Assembly (NCBI GenBank): GCA_023897205.1
Contig: JAHWDD010000003.1
Coordinates: 6,699,665-6,763,664, forward strand
Origin: Exophiala sp. HKRS030
Lineage: Eukaryota; Ascomycota; Eurotiomycetes; Chaetothyriales; Herpotrichiellaceae
Reading direction: 5' to 3'
Length of the DNA stretch: 64,000 nt
The notes under the pieces are model-generated. The model was not told where the DNA came from, searched no databases, and was given only the letters and a program-made list of their open reading frames with translations. Position 1 is the first letter of the stretch. Each line of letters opens with the position of its first letter. Of this stretch, positions 22,358-32,214 are shown piece by piece. Both the position numbers and the translations under genes were made by a program.

Positions 22358-22701
22358 ACATCAACTGCAGCGACTGGGTTGAATGCATACGGCCCCTCTT
22401 TGCCTTTTCCGACCGAGACACAGTTTGAAGGTTGCGTACGTACGTGTATCGGACCGGAGAGACATCTTGCAGGTTGGCAGACACATCGATAGGGCGGGTT
22501 GGGTGTGACCCTAATGAATTTATGAGAACACCCGTGGGAATATAAGCGCTGTTATTCTTTGCTTCTTGGTCACATCTTGAACATCAAGCAGGCATTGGTG
22601 ACTTGAGAACTCGACAATTTAGGTACACAATTACAATTGGACAATTGGACAATTTGTTGTATTATATACCCGCCACGCAGTATAAAGAGTATGTTTGGCG
22701 A
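22358..22701. other. Convergent intergenic spacer
   Basis: A spacer of 344 nt between the peptide gene and the minus-strand phosphatase gene. It should hold both 3' UTRs; nothing else is seen. Confidence 0.4.
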
Positions 22702-23725
22702 TTATGTAGCTGCACCACCGCGCTCCTGTTCTGCCCTGACAGGCCGAGTCTCCGTCAAAGGAAACGCTTGCGCCTCGCCATCCTCTGATAGATCGTCAAG
22801 AGAGAATTCCTCGTTCAGTCGAGCTTCTAGATCTCGTCCCTTGGCAGAGGACCTGGCACTTTCGTAATCCGCTCGACTGGGATATGGTATGTCGCATTTC
22901 GGATGCTTCAACGGACGGTAATAACGTCTGTACGTGAAATACGCCACGGCCATGCCGAGGACACTCCCGGAAGTTACGTCGTATACGTCGTGCCTGTAGT
23001 CTGCTAGTCGCGACATGGCAATCAACGCCGCCCCGACGAGCGGCGTGAGAAAGAGCAGTACTCTCGCTAGGTCGGCGTGTGGTCGGAAAATGTGCAGTTG
23101 TCCGGCTAGAAAGAGTGCTAGATATCCCAAGCCAGAGAAAGACCAGCTACTATGGCCGGAGGGAAAACTGCGCCAGCCGTCTTGTAACGTGTGGTATTTC
23201 GACTCTGTGCATACCGAGATCGTCACCAACTCATGTTCCGGGGTGCCAAGTTTCGGCTTGCAGCGAGCAATCAGGTCAGGACGAGGTCGACCAACTGCGT
23301 TCTTGACAATGTCTGTGAGGAGGGAAGTGAGGAAGACGGAAATGAACAAGCCCAGCAGCGTTACGTGGGCTTTGTGGAAGCCCGGGCGGAAGACAACGGC
23401 CCATAGCAAGATGAACACCAAAGGACCTATGCCTGCGTACAGGATGAGTTCCAACGTCGATACGCGCTGAACGGCGGCGTGTGGGTATTGCTTCGTGTGG
23501 TCGTCGAGCGTAAACATGCGGTGGAAGGGCTCGGCAAACATTTGCTCCTATGTCGTATAAATGTTAGAAAGACACCAGCCTGTAAAATGTTCCCGGAAGG
23601 TTCCATACCCATACGTATGCCGCGAGCAACAGGGCGAAGCCGATATAGTCGGGCGCATAGGATCGTCGCCAAAATCGTGCCAGAGTCGCTCCCACGCCAG
23701 GACTATCGTTGAAAGATTGCCTCAT
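22702..23725 (-). CDS. PAP2-family lipid phosphate phosphatase (DPP1/LPP type)
   Basis: Integral membrane phosphatase expected to dephosphorylate lipids such as phosphatidate, diacylglycerol pyrophosphate or sphingoid phosphates. Exon 1 is 23725–23609 and exon 2 is 23547–22702; the 61-nt phase-0 intron joins LLAAYVW to EQMFAEPFHRMF. The 320-residue protein has all three PAP2 motifs: KNAVGRPRP (K121), PSGH (168–171, catalytic His) and SRLADYRHDVYD (about 218–229). Six hydrophobic segments fit the family topology, and the acidic cytosolic tail is typical of fungal members. The start at 23725 is chosen because an earlier in-frame codon is GTG and an upstream ATG frame stops at once. It shares a divergent promoter with MED7. 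Confidence 0.93.
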
Positions 23726-24174
23726 TGCGACGAAGAGGGCTTCGAGTGCCTTTAGCAGAAGCCACTCAGGGCTCACTGGTGAATTGCCATGATGACGAGG
23801 AGAGACATCGTGATGATGGTAAAGGGACGGAGACTGTCATGACAAAGGAACGACTGGTAGAGTCTGGTGTGTATAGCAGCCAGTCTTTTCCATCTGTTTA
23901 GGCTGCTCGAGTACGGCTTCTCCCGCTGCTACAAACACGTTAAAATTTGGTCACGTGGCTGTCCTAGTCCCTTGTCCTCGAATCACTCCAAAGGCCGCAA
24001 ATTGCGGTTTACGATTGGCGCATCTTAATCCCACACCACCTTACGCGTTGCTCTCCATATCGACGCCCTACACACAAGGACGAGGAAATCGTCGCAACGT
24101 ATCTGGCACAAGTTTATGGGATATGCGGCATGCGATACTGTCAGTGTGGATAGCAAAAGCATCACCGTCTCGCA
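23726..24174. promoter_or_regulatory. Bidirectional promoter between lipid phosphatase and MED7
   Basis: The 449 nt between two divergent start codons. An inverted CCAAT box (ATTGG) lies at about 24,014–24,018, in a position where it could serve either gene through the HAP/CBC complex; use of the site is inference. Confidence 0.55.
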
Positions 24175-24879
24175 ATGGCGGACCAAGAACAACAGCAACT
24201 TCCAGAGGCTCCCTTCCCTGCACCTCCTCCCTTCTGGCGCCATTTCACCACAGCGAACGAGGAAAAGTTGAAAGAGATAGACTCGAGTGAGGCAGGACGA
24301 TCCGAAAAGCTACGAATTCCATTGGCTTATTTGCGCCCTCCGCCTCCTCCACCTGAATCCGCGGAAGTCTACACAACATTTGGCCAAAGTCAGGTCATTG
24401 ACCCGAGCAAACCAGCCTCGCTGCCTAGAGATCAGCTGCTCTTTGACCCCGACCGTCCAAATCTCAACCATGCCGTGTTGCTGAGCAAGATGACCAAGTC
24501 TCTCATGCTCAATTTCCTCGAGTTGACGTGCGACCTCTCATTGGATCCTACATCATACGAAGAGAAAATAGAAGATATCAGACAATTGGTACTCAACATC
24601 CATGTTGTCATTAATATGTACAGACCTCATCAAGCGCGAGAAAGTGTCAAAGAGATGCTCGAGAGTATCTTGGAGGACGGCGAGAGAGAAATTGAAGAAT
24701 CCGATAAGCTGAAGCAGAGAGCTGAGGAGTTCTTGGCCGAGACGGGAAAGACAGATACCCATGCCGGTTCAGCGATGATTGTAGACACGGATGGAGAGAC
24801 GTCTAAAATTGGCAGAGGGAGCGCAAAAATGGATGAACAGAGACGACTGTGGGATATGATTCACGAATTGACAGACTGA
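24175..24879 (+). CDS. MED7: Mediator complex subunit 7
   Basis: Subunit of the middle module of Mediator, which bridges transcription activators and RNA polymerase II in the nucleus. Single exon, 234 residues, a normal length for fungal Med7. Recognisable parts are the proline-rich N-terminus with FPAPPPFWRHFT (residues 14–25), the RIPLAYLRPPPPPP stretch that mimics the Med7 polyproline segment binding Med31, NHAVLLSKMTKSLMLNFLEL, and the long helix with NIHVVINMYRPHQARESVKEM that pairs with Med21. The C-terminus is charged and coiled-coil-like. The start ATG lies in CGCAATGG. It is tail-to-tail with ADE13, with 141 nt between stops. Confidence 0.95.
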   Translation: MADQEQQQLPEAPFPAPPPFWRHFTTANEEKLKEIDSSEAGRSEKLRIPLAYLRPPPPPPESAEVYTTFGQSQVIDPSKPASLPRDQLLFDPDRPNLNHAVLLSKMTKSLMLNFLELTCDLSLDPTSYEEKIEDIRQLVLNIHVVINMYRPHQARESVKEMLESILEDGEREIEESDKLKQRAEEFLAETGKTDTHAGSAMIVDTDGETSKIGRGSAKMDEQRRLWDMIHELTD

Positions 24880-25020
24880 TGAGCTACGGACCCACATTGA
24901 ATACTCATGTGAACCGGCCGCCATTTGGAAGAAAGCATTGAGACTTGAACGATTAAACTGCTTGGTGAGCACGAAGATGCATGGAATGAAATTCGGCACC
25001 AAGATCCTTCTTGCGACAGC

Positions 25021-26472
25021 CTAAACATGAATTTCAGAAGCTGCCACTCCCGCAATCGCCTCCTTGTACGATGCGAGTGCTGGTTCAACCTCCTCCTGGA
25101 CAAATTCATCCACTTGTTCTGGAGACCTGCCAATGAATTTGGCGGGATTCAAAAGGTCATTTTCCGTCAATTCAGCCCAAACTGGCTCAAAAAACTTTTC
25201 TTTTCTGATTCTGTCGACCAAATCGTTGGCCTTGCCCTCTTGCTTCACGACTGCACCTGCCTGGTGCGAAAGCACACGGATCTGCTCGTGTGCTTCCTGT
25301 CTGCTTGCACCTTTCTCGACCAAACGCATGATGATTGTCTCGGTGGCCATGAAAGGCAACTCTTGTTGCAAACGGCTGTTGATCACAGCGGGATACACAA
25401 CCAACCCCGAGGAAACATTGTCAAGCAATATGCACAGCGAGTCGGCAATCAGGAACATCTCGGGGATGTCAATTCGACGGATTGCAGAGTCGTCCAGAGA
25501 TCGTTCGAACCACTGGTGGGCATAAGTCTGACCGAATCCTTGAGGCAGAGAGGTCAGTTTTCGACCCAGACTCGACATTCGCTCGCAGCGCATCGGATTG
25601 CGTTTATATGCCATGGCAGATGAGCCAATTTGATCCTTCTCGAATGGTTCTTCGAGTTCTTTCATCATAGCCAGGTGTCGGATGTCAGTACCGATGTGCT
25701 CACACGTCGTACCAAAGGATGCGAGTACATTGGCTACATCGAAGTCGATTTTGCGGTTATATGTCTGGACAGATACGATGCTGCGCTTGCTAAAACCCGC
25801 CTTCTTGGTGACCAGCTCGTCCAGAGCCTTGACCTTGGCGTGATTTCCATGGAACAATTCGAGGAACGATGCCTGTGTGCCGGTGGTACCTTTCACGCCA
25901 CGGAAGCGGAGATCGGAACGTGCTCGCTCAATGTTGCGCAAATCCATGAGCAGAGATTCGATCCATTGTGTGGCACGCCGACCGACGGTGATGGGTTGAG
26001 CCGGTTGACCATGCGTGAAGCCTAAGCACGGTAGATCCTTGTATTGCACGGCGAAGTCGGATAGTTTCTTGATACATCTGGCGATCTTGGGTAGCAGGAG
26101 CGAAAGCCCGTCACGTAGAAAGATCAAATCCGCATTGTCAGTCACGTAGCATGATGTAGCGCCCAGATGGATCTTTCCGGCAGCTGCTGGTGCTCGCTGG
26201 CCGAATGCATGGACATGAGCCATAACATCGTGTCGTCGACGCTTCTCCTCGATGGCAGCAACGGCAAAGTCTTCGTCTGTCATTGTGCTCGCAGCCTTCA
26301 TTTGACTGATTGCTTCTTCGGAGATGTCGAGACCCAGTTCCCGCTCAGCTTCGGCCAGCCAGATCCAGAGTTGGCGCCATGTCGAGGCGCGAGTGCGGGC
26401 GCTGAAAAGTCTGAGCATGTCCTTGCTCGCATAACGAGCGCCCATGGGCGATTGCCATTCGTCGTAGGACAT
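25021..26472 (-). CDS. ADE13: Adenylosuccinate lyase
   Basis: Cytosolic enzyme of purine synthesis. It cleaves SAICAR to AICAR and adenylosuccinate to AMP, releasing fumarate each time. Single exon, 483 residues, the usual length for the eukaryotic enzyme. The fumarase/aspartase superfamily signature [11 protein letters not shown], with the catalytic Ser loop, is at about residues 283–293. Other clear family blocks are [20 protein letters not shown] near residue 97 and [19 protein letters not shown] near residue 148, which holds the conserved substrate-binding His, plus [10 protein letters not shown]. No break or missing residue is seen. It shares a divergent promoter with MAK5. Confidence 0.97.
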   Translation of the reverse strand: MSYDEWQSPMGARYASKDMLRLFSARTRASTWRQLWIWLAEAERELGLDISEEAISQMKAASTMTDEDFAVAAIEEKRRRHDVMAHVHAFGQRAPAAAGKIHLGATSCYVTDNADLIFLRDGLSLLLPKIARCIKKLSDFAVQYKDLPCLGFTHGQPAQPITVGRRATQWIESLLMDLRNIERARSDLRFRGVKGTTGTQASFLELFHGNHAKVKALDELVTKKAGFSKRSIVSVQTYNRKIDFDVANVLASFGTTCEHIGTDIRHLAMMKELEEPFEKDQIGSSAMAYKRNPMRCERMSSLGRKLTSLPQGFGQTYAHQWFERSLDDSAIRRIDIPEMFLIADSLCILLDNVSSGLVVYPAVINSRLQQELPFMATETIIMRLVEKGASRQEAHEQIRVLSHQAGAVVKQEGKANDLVDRIRKEKFFEPVWAELTENDLLNPAKFIGRSPEQVDEFVQEEVEPALASYKEAIAGVAASEIHV

Positions 26473-27001
26473 GGCGACGTGGAGAGACTGCTCGAGAAAT
26501 ATGGGTAGATTGAGACTGACTGAAATGTCGAATTAGTTCCTGGGTTTGTTGCTGTGGATTGAATGGAGCTGGGTTTTTTTCCTTGACGCGCGGGGTGTCT
26601 TTTAAAAAAAACAATCGATGCTGGTGATTGGCTGAAATGCGGGGCGTCGGCCAGCGATCCAAGTATTCAACTTGTCACCAGTGAGTGATATATAGAAGAT
26701 TGCTCGATCATAGCAAACAAGTACGCCTTGATCAATTTGTTCATAGATCCAGCACACTGAGTGGTATTCCCTTGACAACACAACTGAAGCTCGAACTTCC
26801 ACCTACGACACAAGTTGTCTGCGGTTCAATCCACCCACGCCGCTTTTGATCTCTCGTACGGTGAATCATTTTACTGTGAAATGCCGTTCTAGATTCTCTT
26901 GCCGCCCTTTAATGATCCAAAACTTTTTTTTCCACTTGTCTGGTACTGTTAACGAAATATTGCAGCAATACTTTTTGGGAAAACGCTGCTAGGTCGATGC
27001 A
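26473..27001. promoter_or_regulatory. Bidirectional promoter between ADE13 and MAK5
   Basis: The 529 nt between divergent start codons of a purine-synthesis gene and a ribosome-biogenesis gene. It has an inverted CCAAT box (ATTGG at about 26,627–26,631), A/T runs, and a TGACTGA element near 26,517 that resembles, but does not match, the Gcn4/Bas1 core TGACTC. Both genes are growth-linked, so shared control is plausible but inferred. Confidence 0.5.
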
Positions 27002-29209
27002 ATGTCGAAACGAAAGGTCGCACCTGGAGAACAGGCCGCTAGAAAGAAGCAAAAACTCCCTGACATGAACCAAAATTCCGCTGTGAAAAGTTCAACCGTC
27101 AGAGGTGATTCGTTAAAATGGAAAGAGGTATCTCTTCCTGGACGGCTGGAAGATGCCGAGGGATTTTTTGGGCTCGAAGAAATCGACGACGTTGAGGTCG
27201 TGAGAGACGAATCTACCAACGCCATCATGTTTCGTCCCAAATCCCAAGAGGCAGTATCGGACGATTCGAATGACGACGAGGACGGAGAGGAATGGGGCGG
27301 ATTTGACGACGAATCGCAACCCCACCAATCTTCTTCTGAAGAGGCCAAGTCGGTACCTGTTGTCAGTGGGAAAGCCAAAACCCCATTGCCAAAGGACCAA
27401 CCGGACAACAAGAAACAAACCCAGAAATCGGACAAAGCGGCCGATATTCAGCCCGGGTTGGGGTTTGATGTCTTGGAGGATACTACCGACGACACGAAGA
27501 CCGACATATCCGCATGGAAAGACCTAGAGCTACACCCGATCACACTGTCACAGCTTGCTCGACTGGGCTTTTCTAAGCCGACACCGATTCAAAAAGCTGC
27601 TATTCCGGCGATCAAGCAAGGTCACGATGTTATCGGAAAAGCCGTTACCGGGTCTGGTAAAACACTGGCATTCGGCTTGCCGATCTTCGAAGATTGGCTC
27701 TCTACCGCAGCTTCAATAAGGAACGCGTCCAAAAAGCCCAAGAAGTCAATACTCGCCCTCATTCTTGCGCCAACCAGAGAGCTGGCCCTGCAACTCCATA
27801 AACACCTCAATGAGTTGTGTATGGGGTTGACAAGTCATCCAAGTGTGACTGCGGTGACTGGTGGTCTATCTATCATCAAGCAGCAACGACAGTTGGGATA
27901 CGCAGACATTGTTGTGGCGACGCCTGGGCGACTATGGGAAGTCATGAACGACACATCAGCAAACCATGACACGGATGTTTTCATGGACCGCCTGAAAGCG
28001 ATCAAGTTCTTGGTTGTTGATGAAGCGGATAGATTGTTGAGTGAAGGACACTTCAAGGAGATCGAAAATATCCTTGACGCCCTGGACCGAGAGGTCGTCG
28101 ATGAAGAAGAAGCCACGGAAGAACGGGTCACAAAAGTCTCACAAAAGTCTCAACGACAGACTCTCGTCTTCTCAGCCACCTTCCACAAAGGTCTACAACA
28201 GAAGCTGACCGCCAAAGTTAAGCCTGGCAAGCGCATGAGTGACCAACTACTCACTAACCAGCAGTCGATGGAATACCTACTGCGCAAACTCTCATTTCGG
28301 GAGGCGAAACCTACCTTTATCGACGTCAATCCTGAGACGCAAATGGCATTAGCGCTGTCCGAGTCAATCGTGGAGTGTGCTGCAATGAAGAAGGATCTTT
28401 ACCTGTACGCGTTACTAATGCAAAATACTGCTGCAAAGACGCTGGTCTTTACGAATAGTATCTCGGCGGTACGAAGGTTGGTGACGTTTCTGCAAACTCT
28501 GAAACAGCCTGCAGTCGGGTTACATTCGACTATGCCTCAGAAGTCGAGATTGCGCTCGTTGGAGAAATTTGCGTCACAACGTACCGTTCTTATCGCCACA
28601 GATGTTGCTGCGCGAGGTCTTGACATTAAGGGCATACAGTTGATTATTCACTATCATGTTCCTCGCACCGCAGACATGTACGTCCATCGCTCAGGAAGGA
28701 CGGCTCGTGCCGAGAACTCTGGTCGATCGATATTGCTTTGTTCGCCAGACGAAGTCGCAGGTGTCACGAGGCTGATTACAGAGGTGCACAAAACTGATAA
28801 GGCCCCTGATGTTGTGGATCTAGATGGTCGACTAGTCAAGAGATTGGCTGACCGTGTTGATTTGGCACATAAGATTAGCGATGCAACGATAGCCAAGGAG
28901 AAAACAAACAGCAAAGACGAATGGCTGCGGAGTGCTGCAGAGGAGCTCGGCGTTGACTATGACAGTGAAGAGTTTGAGATCCAGGGGCAGCAGGGACGAC
29001 GAGGTCGAGGTGGTGGTAAGGCCAAGAAAATCAAAGAAACGGCGGCTACCGGGAAAGACCAGATCTCACAATGGCGAGCTGAACTTCAAAGTCTTCTGGA
29101 CAAGAGGATCAATTTGGGTGTTAGTGAGAGATATTTGGCTGGTGGTAGGGTCGATGTGGATGCACTGCTGAATGGCAAGGCCGATGGTGCGTTTCTCGAG
29201 GGTCGATGA
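27002..29209 (+). CDS. MAK5: DEAD-box ATP-dependent RNA helicase Mak5
   Basis: Nucleolar helicase needed for 60S ribosomal subunit assembly (orthologue of DDX24). Single exon, 735 residues. An acidic, Ser-rich N-terminal region of about 160 residues precedes the helicase core. Motifs are in order: Q motif (GFSKPTPIQKAAIPA), motif I AVTGSGKT (near 210), PTRELALQ, VATPGRLWE, DEAD box VVDEADRLL (near 340), SATFHKGLQ (near 390), the TLVFTNSISAVRRL block, ATDVAARGLD and HRSGRTAR (near 560). The GFFGLEEIDDVEVV-like N-terminal block and the C-terminal basic GRRGRGGGKAKK tail are typical of Mak5. No catalytic residue is missing. Confidence 0.95.
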   Translation: MSKRKVAPGEQAARKKQKLPDMNQNSAVKSSTVRGDSLKWKEVSLPGRLEDAEGFFGLEEIDDVEVVRDESTNAIMFRPKSQEAVSDDSNDDEDGEEWGGFDDESQPHQSSSEEAKSVPVVSGKAKTPLPKDQPDNKKQTQKSDKAADIQPGLGFDVLEDTTDDTKTDISAWKDLELHPITLSQLARLGFSKPTPIQKAAIPAIKQGHDVIGKAVTGSGKTLAFGLPIFEDWLSTAASIRNASKKPKKSILALILAPTRELALQLHKHLNELCMGLTSHPSVTAVTGGLSIIKQQRQLGYADIVVATPGRLWEVMNDTSANHDTDVFMDRLKAIKFLVVDEADRLLSEGHFKEIENILDALDREVVDEEEATEERVTKVSQKSQRQTLVFSATFHKGLQQKLTAKVKPGKRMSDQLLTNQQSMEYLLRKLSFREAKPTFIDVNPETQMALALSESIVECAAMKKDLYLYALLMQNTAAKTLVFTNSISAVRRLVTFLQTLKQPAVGLHSTMPQKSRLRSLEKFASQRTVLIATDVAARGLDIKGIQLIIHYHVPRTADMYVHRSGRTARAENSGRSILLCSPDEVAGVTRLITEVHKTDKAPDVVDLDGRLVKRLADRVDLAHKISDATIAKEKTNSKDEWLRSAAEELGVDYDSEEFEIQGQQGRRGRGGGKAKKIKETAATGKDQISQWRAELQSLLDKRINLGVSERYLAGGRVDVDALLNGKADGAFLEGR

Positions 29210-29714
29210 GGGACCAACACGTATGATATCTTCTATTTGCCATACTTCTAAGCTGGAGAGGCTTGGGACGAGTTGAACATCCCTGGTCCAATATTGATAA
29301 TTCAAAGGGCGGTGTTGGTCTTGATGAAGCCGCCGTCGCTTTACTGGATTTACCAGATGCACCTTTCCAGTCGACAGCACTTGCACTCAGGAAGGAGCAG
29401 AGGGACTGTGGCAAGCTACCATCACAACCAACAACATCACATTTCTTTTCTCTTCTCGGATCGATACCAATGTATTGTTCCTCAACCTTCGAGCCCTATC
29501 CCTAGTCGTCATCTTTAATACCAGACAGTCGACCAAGCTGCTTACACACCTACTATGGGTGGTGAGACCACCTCAGGCAGTATCGCTCTCGCTGACAACC
29601 TTTTATTTCGCAAGAACGCACTCCATCGACCCCGCCATTTCCAGCCTGCGGTGTCTGGTTCCTTGAACACGAAAATATTGTTTTTCGTTACACCGGCACA
29701 TCGAGACCCTCAAC
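29210..29714. promoter_or_regulatory. Tandem intergenic spacer
   Basis: The 505 nt between the MAK5 stop and the patatin-like gene start, holding the terminator and promoter. No specific site was recognised. Confidence 0.4.
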
Positions 29715-30966
29715 ATGCTGTCTTTTGGAGGCAGCCCCCAAGCGCCTGCACCAAAATCCGGAGCCACCGAGTCTTATAACCTGCTAGCTCTCGATGGAGG
29801 AGGGGTACGCGGTATCTCGAGCATGGTGATACTCAAGAAACTCATGGACCGCATAAAAGAGATGGAGAATGAAAAGGCCATCCTACAGAACAAACCAATC
29901 AACGAGGAAGAACGAAAACCAGTCGACTATTTTGACCTCGCCGCAGGAACAAGTACTGGAGGCTTAATCGCACTGATGCTGTTCCGTTTGGACATGAAAT
30001 GCAGCGATGTGATGGCGGCGTACCAAACTCTGGCCAAGCAAGTCTTCAGCCCCAAACTCGGGTCAATACCTCTACATCAGTATGGGCGCCTCGGCAAGTG
30101 GGTTGGCGACATTTGGCTTGGAATCAAAGCTTTCACTGGACGATCCAAGTTCTCGCATGGACCACTGGAAAAAGCCATTGACACTGTTGTTGCAACATTT
30201 CCGCTCGACGATGAAGACAGAGAATTGAGAGGCAATGCTTCGCTCCTCAAAGAGAGTCAAGGGCAAATGTGAGTAGCTGTGCGCTGATGTGAGCAGTCCG
30301 AACACCCATTGATTCCAGTCTTGTAGGTTCATGTGTGCAACTCTGGCAGACAAAGGAGAATCAATCCTGTTACGCAATTATGCACCTCCTTTTCCACCTC
30401 TTCCGGTCTCTGCAGGAGCCGAAGATCTCAACCTCAACAAAATTACCATCAAGGACGCTGCACGCGCCACCTCGGCCGCTCCAACCTATTTGAAAGAAGT
30501 CGACATCCAAGGTCTCAAATTCTGGGATGGCGGGCTACTCAACAATAATCCCATTGACCAAGTCTGGGATAACCGGGGCGACTTGGTCTCTCGAGAAGCC
30601 CCGAACCCCCCAATCAAATGCATTGTGAGTCTCGGTACCACCCATCCAGAGCACGAGAGCAGCAAGCGTCCCGGCCGAGGAATTTCGAGGTTCTTCAACA
30701 CCATTTCCAAGACTGTCGCATTCGTCACCAATACAGAGGCCAAACATCGTGACTTTGACCGCAATATGCGACAACACAACAGACGCAGGCCAGACGAGTC
30801 TACAGCTTACTTCCGCTTTGATGCACCGACTGGTACCCAGCAAATTGATTTGGGAGACTATCTTCGCATGCCGAAACTTGTTGATTACACTGAAGTGTAT
30901 CTGAGACGGGAGGAGGTTGATAAATCGATCAGTGAGTGTGCGGAGATACTTGCGAAGGAGCTTTGA
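29715..30966 (+). CDS. Patatin-like phospholipase
   Basis: Serine lipid acyl hydrolase with a Ser–Asp dyad, expected to deacylate phospholipids or neutral lipids. Exon 1 (29715–30268) and exon 2 (30327–30966) join over a 58-nt intron (GTGAGT to TTGTAG) that splits a Met codon; 397 residues. Motifs: oxyanion loop LALDGGGVRG (near 25–33), nucleophile motif GTSTGG (near 78–83) and catalytic Asp in WDGGLLNNNP (near 251), all intact. The product lacks a signal peptide, ankyrin or NB-ARC/TPR repeats that often accompany fungal patatins, so it is a stand-alone domain. The start gives a short disordered leader before the first strand. Cytosolic location is likely. Confidence 0.92.
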
Positions 30967-31469
30967 ATAGTGCACAGCGAGATTGGAGCTCTATGCATTG
31001 TAGGATATTCCGAGTAGCGATAACGGATGAGCGGAATCAACCATTTTCATATAAAGCAATCCAGGTTATACAACACGTATGGGGTGAATATGTATTCCAT
31101 TTTATATATCAACTAGAACCAATAACTTGAAGATACATGCATCGCCTGCGACACAGCAACAACGGTATTTCATATGACAAGAACAGCGCAAATAACAAAC
31201 ATGGGAAACACCAATAACAACAAGAACGAAACCAACAATTCGTGGAGTGCGAACTCCGTAAAGCGAGTGTGAAATCAATCTGTCCAGCAAATTGTAACCG
31301 TCGTTGAGCGAGTGTGGTTGTGGAATGTCTGTGTGTCACACGCCGAAGTAAATGAGTGGATGATGAACCTATTAGTCCATCTAACAATGTCGTCATCGTC
31401 TTGATGTGATGGAAAATGAGAGAATTGACTACTCTAGAGAGTTCCAGCTTCCCTCGAAGTAATGATCAT

Positions 31470-31483
31470 TGTGTGTGTGTGTG
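31470..31483. repeat. (TG)7 short microsatellite
   Basis: Seven TG units in the gene-poor region after the patatin-like gene. Confidence 0.85.
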
Positions 31484-32183
31484 GATAAATTCGTCGGGAC
31501 CAGCCCAGGTAGATGAGGTAGGGATAGATTGATCAAAAGAGTGTCAGAATGGGTTGAACGAGTGAAGGAGTGTCTGAGTGAATGTATCTTCGTAGGTTTT
31601 CCATGGTGACGACGAATTGTCCACGCCCTAGGCTGTGGCAGTTTTGAGAATGTGGAAACGAAGAGTGTCGGGCACCGAAAGGGTGGACGACCCAAAGGTA
31701 TGAGAGAGAAAAAAAAAGGAATGAATGTTCCGTAGATTTGTACAGTCCGGTAGGGCAAAAGTCGAAGTTCCCGGCTCCGAAGTGGTGAATTTTTCTCGGG
31801 GGGTTTTGTCTGATAAAATAATGAGTGATGATGACAATGATGGTCAAAAGTTCCCGGGTCAGATTGGTTGGTTTTGAGAAAGAAAGAGAGTCCGCCTTTC
31901 CGGGAAGACCAATGGGTGGGTTAAGTGTTTCAGAAAAATATATAGTGAGTGACATGCATCAAAGGCTTTGAATTAAAGCCCAAATTAAAGCCCAAAGGAA
32001 TGAATGGTTTTCCACAAAGTCTGCCCTTTCCTGAAGGTCGAGGTCATGAAGGTATATCGGCTCGAAGGTAAGCGAGTGACTGATAAAAAAAAAAGAGAAC
32101 GACGGTGGTCGGTCGGAACGAATGATTCAAAAAAGGGACCTGCCTTGGGCGTGGGTGAAGGAATCAAATGGTAGTCTCTGACT

Positions 32184-32210
<27 letters not shown>
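32184..32210. repeat. (TG)13 microsatellite
   Basis: A 27-nt TG run inside the gene-poor region. Together with the 8,228 tract it makes TG the commonest simple repeat of the window. Confidence 0.92.
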
Positions 32211-32214
<4 letters not shown>

